A stretch of 64,000 nt of DNA, taken from contig CADAXW010000003.1 in the NCBI GenBank assembly GCA_902792005.1, positions 62,001 through 126,000 on the forward strand, given 5' to 3'. Shown piece after piece: positions 24,523 through 33,461 of the stretch. The position numbers were made by a program, and so were the translations under genes. How positions within the stretch are numbered: the stretch's first letter is position 1; each line of letters begins with the position of its first letter. Under the pieces are notes generated by a model. That model made no database searches, was not told where the DNA came from, and saw nothing but the letters and a program-made list of their open reading frames with translations. This stretch comes from an uncultured Lachnospiraceae bacterium. Lineage in GTDB: Bacteria > Bacillota > Clostridia > Lachnospirales > Lachnospiraceae.

Positions 24523-25452
24523 ATGAAACTTGGATTTTTATATGCCGGACAGGGCAGTCAGGCTGTGGGAATGGGTAAGGACTTCTATGATAATTACCCG
24601 GCATTCCGGGCAGTTCTTGATGCTGCAGATCCCGGATTTGACGTAAAGCAGGTATCCTTTGAGGGACCTGCAGAAACCTTAAATGAAACAAAGTACACGC
24701 AGCCCTGCATGGTGGCGTTCGCTGTCGGAGTTACCAAGGTGCTGGCGGAGCAGGGGATCCGGCCGGATATGGCAGCGGGTCTTTCTCTGGGAGAGTACAG
24801 CGCTCTCTATGCCGCAGGTGTAATGGATGAGAAGCAGGTGCTGGATCTTGTGGCATTCCGTGGAAATGCCATGCAGTCCGCAGTTCAGGGCAGGGAATGC
24901 AAGATGATCGCGGTCCTCGGCCTGGATCGAGACAAGATATTCCAGGGGACGAAGCAGGTACAGGAGCAGTTCCCGGAGCTCTGCTGTGAGCCGGCAAACT
25001 TTAACTGCCCCGGCCAGATCACCGTTTCCGGAGATGCAGAGGCAGTGGATGCGGCGGCAGAGGTGATGAAGGAGCTGGGTGCCAAGCGGGTGATCCCCGT
25101 TAAGGTCAGCGGACCCTTCCATACTTCGCTGATGAAGCCGGCCGGAGATGCTCTGGCTGAGCGGTTTAAAAGCGAGACATTTAAAGAAATGCAGATTCCG
25201 GTGATCTTCAATGCTCTGGGGCATGAGAAGTCGGCGGAGGACGGGATCCCCGCGCTTCTTGAGAAGCAGGTGCAGACTTCGGTTTACTTTGAAGATACCA
25301 TCCGTTACATGGCGGACCAGGGCGTAGAGCTCTTCGTTGAGATCGGCCCCGGAAAGGCACTTTCCAAGTTCGTTCAGAAGACAGTGGATGTGCCCTGTGT
25401 CACGGTGGAAAAGGTTGAAGATATCGAGATTTTGAAGGAGAAATTACAATGA
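24523..25452 (+). CDS. fabD: Malonyl-CoA:ACP transacylase
   Basis: The 309-residue enzyme transfers malonyl from CoA to ACP. The nucleophile Ser88 is in AGLSLGEYSAL, where Leu replaces the His of the textbook GHSxG motif, a variant I believe is common in Clostridia. The second catalytic residue, His, is in VSGPFHTSLM, and the N-terminal YAGQGSQAVGMG is typical. GGAGGAA lies upstream. The stop overlaps the fabG start by four bases. Confidence 0.95.
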   Translation: MKLGFLYAGQGSQAVGMGKDFYDNYPAFRAVLDAADPGFDVKQVSFEGPAETLNETKYTQPCMVAFAVGVTKVLAEQGIRPDMAAGLSLGEYSALYAAGVMDEKQVLDLVAFRGNAMQSAVQGRECKMIAVLGLDRDKIFQGTKQVQEQFPELCCEPANFNCPGQITVSGDAEAVDAAAEVMKELGAKRVIPVKVSGPFHTSLMKPAGDALAERFKSETFKEMQIPVIFNALGHEKSAEDGIPALLEKQVQTSVYFEDTIRYMADQGVELFVEIGPGKALSKFVQKTVDVPCVTVEKVEDIEILKEKLQ

Positions 25453-26192
25453 AAGAGTTTGAGGGGAAGACAGCCATTGTCACCGGAGGAAGCCGCGGGA
25501 TCGGCCGCGGGATCGCAGAGCGTCTGGCAGAGGGCGGTGCAAATGTACTGATCACCTATGCAGGCAATGCAGCGGCGGCAGAAGAGGTTGTTAAGGTACT
25601 TACAGAAAAGGGAGTTCAGGCAGCGGCCGTTCAGGCAGATGCGGCAGATCCGGAATCTGCGGCAAAGGTTGTGGAGGCAGCAAAGGCGCTGGGCGACCGG
25701 ATCGATATCCTTGTGAATAATGCAGGTATCACCAGAGATAATCTTCTGATGCGGATGAAGGATGAAGAGTTTGATGCAGTGATCGCAACAAACCTGAAGG
25801 GCGTTTATTCCATGATGAAGGCTGTGACCAAGCCCATGATGAAGCAGCGCTACGGCAGGATCGTGAACATCAGCAGTGTTGTAGGTGTTTACGGAAATGC
25901 CGGTCAGGTGAATTATGCAGCGGCAAAGGCCGGTGTCATCGGAATGACCAAGTCCGTGGCAAAGGAGCTGGGCAGCAGAGGTATTACCTGCAATGCAGTG
26001 GCTCCGGGCTTTATTGAAACGGATATGACAGCAGCCCTGACGGATGATGTGAAGGAGAAGATCGCAGCCGGGATCACACTGGGAAGACTGGGACAGGTGG
26101 AGGATATCGCTGAGGCAGTTGCATTCCTGGCATCGGACAAGGCCTCCTATATCACAGGCCAGGTGCTGGAGGTGGCCGGCGGACTGCAGTAG
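25449..26192 (+). CDS. fabG: 3-oxoacyl-ACP reductase
   Basis: This 247-residue short-chain dehydrogenase reduces 3-oxoacyl-ACP with NADPH. The cofactor motif TGGSRGIG is at residues 12-19, NNAG at 90-93, and the catalytic Ser143, Tyr156 and Lys160 are in place (ISSVVGVYGNAGQVNYAAAK). Length and the closing YITGQVLEVAGGLQ match FabG. It is coupled to fabD by an ATGA overlap; a 94-base gap with no clear promoter precedes fabF. Confidence 0.96.
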   Translation: MKEFEGKTAIVTGGSRGIGRGIAERLAEGGANVLITYAGNAAAAEEVVKVLTEKGVQAAAVQADAADPESAAKVVEAAKALGDRIDILVNNAGITRDNLLMRMKDEEFDAVIATNLKGVYSMMKAVTKPMMKQRYGRIVNISSVVGVYGNAGQVNYAAAKAGVIGMTKSVAKELGSRGITCNAVAPGFIETDMTAALTDDVKEKIAAGITLGRLGQVEDIAEAVAFLASDKASYITGQVLEVAGGLQ

Positions 26193-26286
26193 ACGGACTA
26201 CAGCGGCCGGAAAGCAGTGAGCAGAAGGAAAGGGTATCGGGCCCTGAAAGATTCTGGAAGATTCTGGAAGTAAGAAAGGAAATATC

Positions 26287-27525
26287 ATGAAAAGAAGAGT
26301 AGTAGTAACCGGAATGGGAACCATCAATCCGGTAGGACATAACCTGGAGGAAACCTGGGAGAACATAAAGAACGGCGTATGCGGCATCGACGAGATCAAG
26401 AGTGTGGATGTGACAAATTTCAAGCTGAAGCTTGCTGCTGAGGTGAAGGATTATGTGCCGGAAAACTTCCTGGACAAGAAGGAAGCAAAGAAAATGGATC
26501 GTTATACACAGTTTGCTACCATTGCAGCAAGAGAGGCAATGAAGGACAGCGGACTGAAGATCGAGGAGGAGGATCCCTATCGCTGCGGAACCATCATTTC
26601 CAGCGGTATCGGCGGACTGCAGACCAACAGCTCCGAGCACTGCCGTGGACTGGAGCGTGGTTTTGAGAAGATCTCCCCCTTCTACATTCCCATGACCATC
26701 GCAAATATGGCGGCAGGACAGATCGCCATCGAGACAGGCTTCAAGGGAATCTGTACCTGTGTAGTTACAGCCTGCGCCAGCGGTAATAATGCCGTAGGTG
26801 AGGCGTTCCGCAACATCCGTGACGGCTATACCGACGTCATGATGTGCGGCGGTTCCGAGGGCTGTATCTGTGAGATGGGAATTGGCGGATTTACAGTTAT
26901 GCATGCACTGAATCTGTCCCAGGATAAGAACCGTGCATCCATCCCCTTTGACAAGGAGCGTTCCGGCTTCGTTATGGGAGAGGGCGCAGGTATCCTGATC
27001 CTTGAGGAAATGGAGCATGCAAAGAAGCGCGGTGCCAAGATCTACGGTGAAGTCGTAGGCTATGGCGCAACCTGTGATGCACACCATATCACCGCTCCGG
27101 ATCCGGAGGGCATGGGTGCTGCAAACTGCATGAAGATGGCAGTGGAGGACGCCGGGATCCGTCCGGAGGATGTGGACTACATCAACGCACACGGAACCTC
27201 AACTCCCCTGAATGATGCAGGCGAGACAAAGGCCATCAAGGCAGCCTTCGGGGATCATGCATATAAGCTGATGGTAAGCTCCACCAAGTCCATGACAGGA
27301 CATCTTCTGGGCGGCAGCGGTGCTGTAGAAGCCATCATTACCATCAAGGCTCTGCAGGACGGCTTTGTGCCGGCAACCATCAATTACCGGGAGCCGGATC
27401 CTGCATGTGATCTGGATATCGTACCCAATGAGGGAAGAAAGGCAGATATTCACTATGCCATCTCCAATTCCCTGGGCTTCGGCGGACACAATGCAACCAC
27501 AGCATTTAAGAAGTGGGAGGACTAA
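26287..27525 (+). CDS. fabF: Beta-ketoacyl-ACP synthase II, main operon copy
   Basis: The 412-residue condensing enzyme carries Cys163 in VTACASGN, His in NAHGTSTPLND and His in KSMTGHLLGGSG. It is the housekeeping elongation synthase of this operon, while a second FabF is encoded in the divergent ligase operon. AAAGGAAAT precedes the ATG. The fabZ start follows three bases after the stop, so they are co-transcribed. No FabH (chain-starting synthase) is present in the window. Confidence 0.96.
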   Translation: MKRRVVVTGMGTINPVGHNLEETWENIKNGVCGIDEIKSVDVTNFKLKLAAEVKDYVPENFLDKKEAKKMDRYTQFATIAAREAMKDSGLKIEEEDPYRCGTIISSGIGGLQTNSSEHCRGLERGFEKISPFYIPMTIANMAAGQIAIETGFKGICTCVVTACASGNNAVGEAFRNIRDGYTDVMMCGGSEGCICEMGIGGFTVMHALNLSQDKNRASIPFDKERSGFVMGEGAGILILEEMEHAKKRGAKIYGEVVGYGATCDAHHITAPDPEGMGAANCMKMAVEDAGIRPEDVDYINAHGTSTPLNDAGETKAIKAAFGDHAYKLMVSSTKSMTGHLLGGSGAVEAIITIKALQDGFVPATINYREPDPACDLDIVPNEGRKADIHYAISNSLGFGGHNATTAFKKWED

Positions 27526-27528
27526 GGA

Positions 27529-27957
27529 ATGGAACTGAATTCAAACCAGATCAGAGAGATCCTGCCGCATCGCTATCCGATGCAGCTGGTGGACAAGATT
27601 GTAGACTTTGAACCGGGTGTCTGGGCAGAAGGGATCAAATGTGTCACCGTGAATGAGCCCTTCTTCCAGGGACATTTCCCTGAGGCACATGTCATGCCGG
27701 GAGTTCTCATCATCGAGGCTCTGGCACAGACAGGTGCGGTAGCGATCCTTTCCGAAGAGGAGTATAAGGGCAAGATCGCTTTCTTCGGCGGGATCAAAAA
27801 TGCACGCTTCCGGAGACAGGTAAGACCCGGGGATGTACTGACTCTTCGCTGCGAGATCACATCGCGGAAGGGACCTGTGGGCTTTGGTAAGGCAGTAGCA
27901 AAGGTAGGAGACGAGGTGGCAGCCCAGGCTGAAATCTCATTTGTGATCGGACAGTAG
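27529..27957 (+). CDS. fabZ: 3-hydroxyacyl-ACP dehydratase
   Basis: The 142-residue hot-dog-fold enzyme removes water from 3-hydroxyacyl-ACP. Catalytic His49 and Glu63 are in FFQGHFPEAHVMPGVLIIEA and the N-terminal LPHRYPMQLVDKI is typical. The length is normal. No FabN-like isomerase partner is evident here, so the source of unsaturated fatty acids, if made, is not shown. It is followed by the MarR-family gene after 26 bases. Confidence 0.96.
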   Translation: MELNSNQIREILPHRYPMQLVDKIVDFEPGVWAEGIKCVTVNEPFFQGHFPEAHVMPGVLIIEALAQTGAVAILSEEEYKGKIAFFGGIKNARFRRQVRPGDVLTLRCEITSRKGPVGFGKAVAKVGDEVAAQAEISFVIGQ

Positions 27958-27983
27958 TTATCAGATAATAAGGGGTGTGTCGT

Positions 27984-28451
27984 ATGTCACAGAATCCATT
28001 GCATGAAGTTTATTCAAAGTTTCGTGTATATTATTATCGGGATGTATTTCGACGGATTCAGAGCCGCGAGCTTTCGCTCACGACGACGGAGGCCTATTGC
28101 ATTGAGGTGATCGGTGCCCTTGGGTCTCCCACCATCAACGAGTTTGCCGATTTTATCGGCATCTCGCCGCCGAATGCGACCTACAAGGTGAATTCAATGA
28201 TCAAGAAGGGCTATCTGACAAAGGTTCAGTCCGGAACGGATAAGCGGGAGTTTCACCTGGAGGTAACCGATAAATACTATAAGTATTGGAATATCAACCG
28301 AAAATATATGGACATTGTTGAGCAGCGGCTGGAGCAGACGCTTTCGCCGGAGGAATTTGAACTGTTCAACAGGATCATGCGTCGGGTTTCTACAGAACTC
28401 ATGCCCGAGGTCCCGATCCCGACGAAAGAAGAGGAGGAAGGCCATGAGTAG
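27984..28451 (+). CDS. MarR-family regulator, candidate repressor of fatty-acid synthesis
   Basis: The 155-residue protein has the winged-helix MarR fold: LTTTEAYCIEVIGAL, then a recognition region TINEFADFIGISPPNATYKVNSMIKKGYL split by its wing (SGTDKREFHLEVTDK). I chose the ATG eight bases after AAGGGGTG, not the GTG nine bases earlier. By position as last member of the fab operon it resembles FabT, which binds palindromes at fab promoters in streptococci. In FabT genomes the gene is near fabH at the operon front, so this equivalence is inference. The next gene starts inside its end. Confidence 0.88.
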   Translation: MSQNPLHEVYSKFRVYYYRDVFRRIQSRELSLTTTEAYCIEVIGALGSPTINEFADFIGISPPNATYKVNSMIKKGYLTKVQSGTDKREFHLEVTDKYYKYWNINRKYMDIVEQRLEQTLSPEEFELFNRIMRRVSTELMPEVPIPTKEEEEGHE

Positions 28452-29055
28452 TATTTATGGTCACTTTGAGCCGCGTCTCAATTATGTCATGGATATTCTT
28501 CGCACGGAGCTGGAGTCCTATGATCGAATGACCTACGAGGAGACAGGAGAGCATATCTATGAGCACCTGACCTCCAGGATCAAGTCGGATCAGAGCATGC
28601 GGGAGAAGTGCAGGAAGCGTGGGCTTCCCGAGACTGCATTTTCTGCGCTGCATGAAATGCAGGATGCCATCGGACTCCGGGTGATCTGCGCCTTCCGTGG
28701 TGATATCTTCGGGATCCTGGAGCATATCCGGAAGCTTCCCATGGTAAGGGTCATCAAGGAAAAGGATTACATCCGGCATGCCAAGGAGAACGGCTACCGG
28801 AGCTACCATCTGATCCTCGGTGTGAAGACGGAGTTTGAGGATGTGGCGGGGAACTGCCCGGGAGAATATTTTGTAGAGGTTCAGCTTCGGACTATTGCCA
28901 TGGATTCCTGGGCAAGTCTGGAGCATAAAATGCATTACAAGAAGGATATCAAAAATCAGGAGCTCATCGAGTCGGAGCTGAAGCGATGCGCGGATGAACT
29001 GGCGGCCTGCGATGTATCCATGGAAACCATCCGGGATCTGATCCGGCAGAGCTGA
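28444..29055 (+). CDS. Small alarmone synthetase (RelA/SpoT synthetase domain), copy 1
   Basis: The 203-residue protein has only the (p)ppGpp synthetase domain: SRIKSDQSM, DAIGLRVIC (metal-binding Asp), DYIRHAKENGYRSYH (GTP-binding Tyr) and EVQLRTIAMDSWASLEHKMHY (catalytic Glu). It would transfer pyrophosphate from ATP to GDP or GTP without tRNA or ribosome sensing, like RelQ/RelP. There is no hydrolase domain. The start was taken at the ATG that overlaps the MarR stop by eight bases; longer forms would run through the MarR gene. The overlap implies co-expression with the fatty-acid operon. Confidence 0.92.
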   Translation: MSSIYGHFEPRLNYVMDILRTELESYDRMTYEETGEHIYEHLTSRIKSDQSMREKCRKRGLPETAFSALHEMQDAIGLRVICAFRGDIFGILEHIRKLPMVRVIKEKDYIRHAKENGYRSYHLILGVKTEFEDVAGNCPGEYFVEVQLRTIAMDSWASLEHKMHYKKDIKNQELIESELKRCADELAACDVSMETIRDLIRQS

Positions 29056-29102
29056 ATCTTTTGTGAACTCAATTGACAAGTAGGAAACAACGGGGATAAG
29101 AT

Positions 29103-29780
29103 ATGCGAATACTATTAGCAGAGGATGAAAAGGCACTTTCCCGTGCGGTTGCAACGGTGCTGCAGGTGAAGGGCGGTTATGAGGTTGACGCGGTCTATGA
29201 CGGAGAGGCGGCCCTGGAGGCGGCCAGACAAAACGTCTATGATGTCTGCGTCTTTGATATTATGATGCCGAAAATGGACGGGATCACCGCACTGGAGACC
29301 CTGCGGCGGGAGGGAAATACCACTCCCGTACTTATGTTAACCGCAAAGGCAGAGCTGGATGACCGTGTGAAGGGGCTGGACGCAGGAGCAGACGACTACC
29401 TGCCCAAGCCGTTTCAGATGGCTGAGCTGCTGGCACGGCTCCGTTCTCTTACCAGAAGAGCCGGCCATTATTCACCGAAGCAGCTTCAGATCGGAAATGT
29501 AACGCTGGATCTGGAGCAGCAGGAGCTGAAGGCAGAGAATTCCATTCGCCTGGCGAAGAAGGAAGCAAGACTGATGGAATACGTGATGGCCAATCCGGAA
29601 AAGGCCTTTTCCGAGGAGGAGCTTCTGACTCATGTCTGGAAGGACGAGGATGTGGACGGACAGGTGGTATGGGTCTATATCTCATATCTGAGAAGCAAGC
29701 TGGATGCCATATCTGCGGAGTATACCATCGAGGGCGAACCCGGAGGGCCTTATCACCTTGTGCCTGACAGCCGGGGATAG
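29103..29780 (+). CDS. OmpR-type response regulator
   Basis: The 225-residue protein has a receiver domain with the acidic pair Glu7/Asp8, phospho-acceptor Asp52 in VFDIMMPKMDG, Thr in LMLTAK and Lys in LPKPF, followed by a winged-helix DNA-binding domain (about 125-222). It pairs with the histidine kinase that follows 24 bases later. It is close to, but not overlapping, the alarmone synthetase gene. The controlled genes are unknown. The C-terminal end is EGEPGGPYHLVPDSRG, a close variant of the usual GxGY. Confidence 0.95.
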   Translation: MRILLAEDEKALSRAVATVLQVKGGYEVDAVYDGEAALEAARQNVYDVCVFDIMMPKMDGITALETLRREGNTTPVLMLTAKAELDDRVKGLDAGADDYLPKPFQMAELLARLRSLTRRAGHYSPKQLQIGNVTLDLEQQELKAENSIRLAKKEARLMEYVMANPEKAFSEEELLTHVWKDEDVDGQVVWVYISYLRSKLDAISAEYTIEGEPGGPYHLVPDSRG

Positions 29781-29804
29781 AGGCTGGAATAGGAGGTCAA
29801 GGAT

Positions 29805-31052
29805 ATGATCCGTAAAGTAAAACTGAAGTTCATATTGATCTCGTCGTTCTCCATGCTCCTGGTTCTGATCATCGTGCTTGGCGTCATCAACGGCGTCAGC
29901 TATTTCAACTCGAGAGTAGAGATCTTCTCTTTGATGAACCGGATCTCCGAGAACGGAGGTATCCTTCCGGATCATCTGGAATATCACTCCATCATCGGTG
30001 ATGTGGTGCTGACAGAGGAGTCCAGATACACACTGCGGTTCTTCTCCGCGGTGGTGGACAGCGATGGAAATGTGCTGGAGATGGACCGCGGACATATAGC
30101 TTCCATCTCTGATGTGGATGCAAGAGAATATGTGTCTCTTGCCAGTCAGCGCAGTTCCAAAGAGGGCTTCCTGTACGGAAAAAAAGACGCCACATTTGCC
30201 TATCAGAAAACGGAGCTGGGGAATAACACCTTCCTCTGTGTCATCCTGGATTGTACGAGACAGCTGCACAGCATGCGGCAGTTTATGCTGGTTTCCGTCT
30301 ATATCGGGCTGGCCTCCATGCTTCTTTTGCTGCTGATCCTTTCCTTTTTCTCAAAGAAGGCGGTGGCGCCCATTGCCCGGAATATCGAGAAGCAGAAGAT
30401 GTTCATTACAAATGCGGGCCACGAGCTGAAAACGCCTCTGGCCATCATTTCCGCCAACACGGAGGTGTTGGAAATGATGGAAGGAAAGAACGAGTGGACC
30501 GAGAGTACCATGGAGCAGGTGCAGAGGATGAGCGAGCTGGTTTCCCGTCTCATCACCCTGTCCAAGCTGCAGGAGAAGGATGAGGTGGTGCTTTCCAATG
30601 TCAACTTCTCCGAGGTGGTGGAAAAGGTTGCAGCTGAATTCCGCGTACTTGCGGAAAAGAATCAGCTTCAGTATACCACGGAGATCGCCAGGGACAAGTA
30701 CGTGAAGGCAGATGAGGCGGGACTCCGGGAACTGGTGTCCATTCTTGTTGATAATGCGTTAAAGTATTGCTCTGAGGGTGGTCAGGTGCTGATCAACCTG
30801 GACAGCAGCAAGCTGCACGGAGCGGTGCTTTCCGTATCCAACACCTATCCGGAGCAGGAGGGCGTGGATTACAGCAAGTTCTTCGATCGCTTCTATCGGG
30901 CGGACGAGTCCCATAACAGCGAGAAGAAGGGCTTCGGCATCGGACTTTCCATGGCTCAGCATTTCACGGAAATGTTCAAGGGAAAGATCGGGGTACATTA
31001 CAAGAACGGAATGATCACATTTACGGTGGCATTCAATGCAAAAAAAGGATAA
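29805..31052 (+). CDS. Sensor histidine kinase
   Basis: This 415-residue membrane kinase has two helices (about 12-34 and 166-188) flanking an extracytoplasmic sensor of about 130 residues, then the dimerisation domain with phospho-acceptor His206 in NAGHELKTPLA and an ATPase domain with the N-box LVDNALKYC, and GFGIGLSMAQ. A HAMP linker is not evident between the second helix and the His box. It phosphorylates the upstream response regulator. The signal is not known. A hairpin follows the stop codon. Confidence 0.94.
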   Translation: MIRKVKLKFILISSFSMLLVLIIVLGVINGVSYFNSRVEIFSLMNRISENGGILPDHLEYHSIIGDVVLTEESRYTLRFFSAVVDSDGNVLEMDRGHIASISDVDAREYVSLASQRSSKEGFLYGKKDATFAYQKTELGNNTFLCVILDCTRQLHSMRQFMLVSVYIGLASMLLLLLILSFFSKKAVAPIARNIEKQKMFITNAGHELKTPLAIISANTEVLEMMEGKNEWTESTMEQVQRMSELVSRLITLSKLQEKDEVVLSNVNFSEVVEKVAAEFRVLAEKNQLQYTTEIARDKYVKADEAGLRELVSILVDNALKYCSEGGQVLINLDSSKLHGAVLSVSNTYPEQEGVDYSKFFDRFYRADESHNSEKKGFGIGLSMAQHFTEMFKGKIGVHYKNGMITFTVAFNAKKG

Positions 31053-31071
31053 AAAAAGATAATAAAAAGGG

Positions 31072-31107
31072 GTAAACGGATGGGTCTTTACAGATCCATC
31101 CGTTTAC
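31072..31107 (+). terminator. Hairpin, possible terminator after the histidine kinase gene
   Basis: GTAAACGGATGGGTC and GATCCATCCGTTTAC pair over 15 bases with one wobble and a six-base loop. Only GTTAG follows, so it lacks a proper T-run and may serve as a 3' stabiliser. Confidence 0.55.
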
Positions 31108-31291
31108 GTTAGTGAAGGTTAAAATATTTAATGATTAAAGAAGATTAAGGGAAATCTCCTTTAACAGGGGGCAAAGTAAATATCTTTCCTTAGAATGTAA
31201 ATTAAGTATAGCGCAATTCCTTCTTCTGTTATACAATAATTATGTGGTTTATAGGGAAATCGTTGCATCTTTTTCAGGAAAGGAGGCATAA

Positions 31292-32032
31292 ATGGCAGAC
31301 ATAAATGCTGACATCGCGAAGAACTTGTTCCTTGAAAGAGAAGATGATACAAAACACCCGGCGTTTGAAGGTGAAATGGGCCTCTATACCTTGATCGCCA
31401 ATGGGAAGGTAGACCAGATCGAGACATACCGGAAGGGGAAGCCTGCACCGGATGCCAAAGAGAGGGGGGTGCTTTCGGACAATCCTCTCAGAAATGCCAT
31501 GTACCACTTTGTTTCGATGACTGCGATCCTTACCCGGGTGTGTATCAGCCATGGGCTTCAGCAGGAGGAAGCCTATAAAATGAGCGATACCTTCATCCAG
31601 AAGGCAGATAAACTGTCAACGCCGGATGAAGTGCGCGAGTTTCAGGGGGAAATGATGATCCGCTATGCGAAGGTGATGGCCCAGAAGCAGAAAAAGGGCA
31701 TTCACTCCAAGCAGGTGGTGAAATGTATGGATTACATCGGACAGAATCTGCATGATAAGATCACCATGGAGCAGCTTGCACAGCACGTGAAGCTGAATGA
31801 GACCTACCTGTCCAAGCTGTTTCGGAAGGAGACCGGACTGTCCATCAGTGAGTACATCAGAAACAAAAAGATCGAAGAGGCCATGGCGCTGCTCCGGTAT
31901 TCGGAGAAGACCAGTATCGAGATCGCAACAGATCTTGGCTTTTCATCCCACAGTTATTTTATCAGCGTATTCAAGAAGGTGTGCGGAATGACACCGAAGG
32001 AATACAGAAACCAGCATTTTCGCAGGATGTAG
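31292..32032 (+). CDS. AraC-family transcriptional regulator
   Basis: The 246-residue protein ends in a two-helix-turn-helix AraC/XylS domain (about 145-243): TMEQLAQHVKLNETYLSKLF and TSIEIATDLGFSSHSYFISVFKK followed by GMTPKEYR. The N-terminal 140 residues are an alpha-helical sensing region without a sugar-binding cupin that I can see. AAAGGAGG precedes the ATG. It ends 12 bases before the second small alarmone synthetase and may regulate that unit. Confidence 0.92.
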   Translation: MADINADIAKNLFLEREDDTKHPAFEGEMGLYTLIANGKVDQIETYRKGKPAPDAKERGVLSDNPLRNAMYHFVSMTAILTRVCISHGLQQEEAYKMSDTFIQKADKLSTPDEVREFQGEMMIRYAKVMAQKQKKGIHSKQVVKCMDYIGQNLHDKITMEQLAQHVKLNETYLSKLFRKETGLSISEYIRNKKIEEAMALLRYSEKTSIEIATDLGFSSHSYFISVFKKVCGMTPKEYRNQHFRRM

Positions 32033-32044
32033 GGAGAGACGTAA

Positions 32045-32719
32045 ATGAGTAGTGAATTAACAGTTACTTCGGAGAAGGTGGAGGAGCTTGCAAAGACCAT
32101 TTCCAGAAGTGATGATTTTGTGCGGCTGATGACCTATTATCGTTGTGCCATCATGGAGATCCAGACCAAGTTAAATGTACTGAATGCGGAGTTTTCTCTG
32201 CAGTATGACAGAAATCCGTTTGAGTCCATCGAGAGCCGCCTGAAGAAGCCGGAGAGCATCGTGGAGAAGATGATCCGCCGGAATATCCCTCTTACGGTAG
32301 ATGATATGGAGCAGGAGATGACAGATATCGCGGGGATCCGCGTGATCTGTTCTTTTCAGGAGGATCTTTACAGTCTGGCAGATCTTCTGGTAGAGCAGGA
32401 TGATGTGCTGCTGATCTCCAGAAAAGATTATATCAAGAATCCGAAACCCAACGGATACCGGTCGCTGCATTTGCTGATCGATATCCCCATTTTCCTGTCT
32501 CAGGGAAAGAGGCACATGCGGGTTGAGGTTCAGTTCCGGACCATTGCCATGGATTTCTGGGCCAGTGTGGATCACAAGCTGAAGTATAAGAAGACACTGC
32601 GCGACCCGAAGCTGGTGGTGGACAAATTAAAGGTATGTGCCGATACACTTGCAAAGATGGACGCTGAGATGGAGGAGATCCGTAGGACCATTGATGCGGA
32701 CGGAGATTTGATAGAATGA
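32045..32719 (+). CDS. Small alarmone synthetase (RelA/SpoT synthetase domain), copy 2
   Basis: The 224-residue RelQ-like protein carries the full synthetase set: SRLKKPESIVEKM, DIAGIRVIC, DYIKNPKPNGYRSLH and EVQFRTIAMDFWASVDHKLKYK. No hydrolase or regulatory domains are present. It differs from the first copy throughout and is the more canonical of the two, so they are not a recent duplication. It sits between an AraC regulator and a SanA-like gene, whose start overlaps its stop by four bases. AGGGAGA lies upstream of the ATG. Confidence 0.93.
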   Translation: MSSELTVTSEKVEELAKTISRSDDFVRLMTYYRCAIMEIQTKLNVLNAEFSLQYDRNPFESIESRLKKPESIVEKMIRRNIPLTVDDMEQEMTDIAGIRVICSFQEDLYSLADLLVEQDDVLLISRKDYIKNPKPNGYRSLHLLIDIPIFLSQGKRHMRVEVQFRTIAMDFWASVDHKLKYKKTLRDPKLVVDKLKVCADTLAKMDAEMEEIRRTIDADGDLIE

Positions 32720-33414
32720 AGAATAAAAAGATAAAGAAAGCCTTGAAGATCAGTCTGATCACGATCATTGTTGCTTTCGCGTTTGTTGTGGTGGGTACCA
32801 TCGCCATAAACTGTTACATGGTGTTTGTTCAGGGAAGACATATATTAACGCCGGAGGAATGGAAAGAAGAAGATAAAAAGGATATGGACTGTATCATGGT
32901 GCTGGGCTGCAGCGTCCGGGAGGACGGGACACCCAGTAATATGCTTCAGGACCGGCTGGATGCGGCGATCGAGCTTTATAAGCTTTCTCCCCAGAAGATC
33001 CTGGTTTCCGGAGATCATGCCGGCCCGTATTACAATGAGGTCCGGGTGATGAAGCAGTATCTGGTGGATGCAGGGATCCCCTCGGAAGAGATCTATATGG
33101 ATCATTACGGGGTGTCCACCTATGAAAGCGTTTACCGTGCCTATCATGTATTTGATGTCCGCAGGATGACCATCGTGACACAGAAATACCACCTGTACCG
33201 GGCACTGCATCTTGCAAATGCCATCGGGATCAACGCGGACGGCTGCATCGCCAGGTATGATCGTTATGAGGGGCAGTTCTACCGGGACGTGCGTGAGGTA
33301 CTGGCAAGGGATAAGGATTTCTTCCTTTCGATCTTCTGGCCGAATTCGGATATGCCGAAGCAGACCATCTCTCTTAAGGAGAACGGAGATTTAACGAACG
33401 AGAGGATGGAATAA
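32716..33414 (+). CDS. SanA/YdcF-like membrane protein (DUF218)
   Basis: The 232-residue protein has an N-terminal helix (about 10-32) and an extracytoplasmic DUF218 domain: DCIMVLGCSVREDGTPS, MLQDRLDAAIELY, ILVSGDHA, YMDHYGVSTYESVY and IVTQKYHLYRALHLA. SanA proteins affect envelope permeability and vancomycin tolerance in enterobacteria; the biochemical activity is unresolved. The ATGA overlap with the alarmone synthetase joins the two in one unit. The stop codon is inside a bidirectional terminator. Confidence 0.9.
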   Translation: MKNKKIKKALKISLITIIVAFAFVVVGTIAINCYMVFVQGRHILTPEEWKEEDKKDMDCIMVLGCSVREDGTPSNMLQDRLDAAIELYKLSPQKILVSGDHAGPYYNEVRVMKQYLVDAGIPSEEIYMDHYGVSTYESVYRAYHVFDVRRMTIVTQKYHLYRALHLANAIGINADGCIARYDRYEGQFYRDVREVLARDKDFFLSIFWPNSDMPKQTISLKENGDLTNERME

Positions 33415-33461
33415 AAAAGAAGAATGGGCGGACCGGAGAGGTTCACCCGTTCTTCTTTTTT
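33413..33461. terminator. Bidirectional terminator between convergent genes
   Basis: AAAAAAGAAGAATGGGCGGACC pairs with the facing arm ending CGTTCTTCTTTTTT over 22 positions with two wobbles and one mismatch; the loop is GGAGA. A-run and T-run at the two ends fit termination of both converging genes. Confidence 0.88.

Noticed and set aside
28444..33414. Toxin-antitoxin or phage-defence role for the two small alarmone synthetases
   Set aside because: Both lack an antitoxin-like partner (as in toxSAS pairs) and have canonical synthetase motifs; the neighbours are ordinary regulators.
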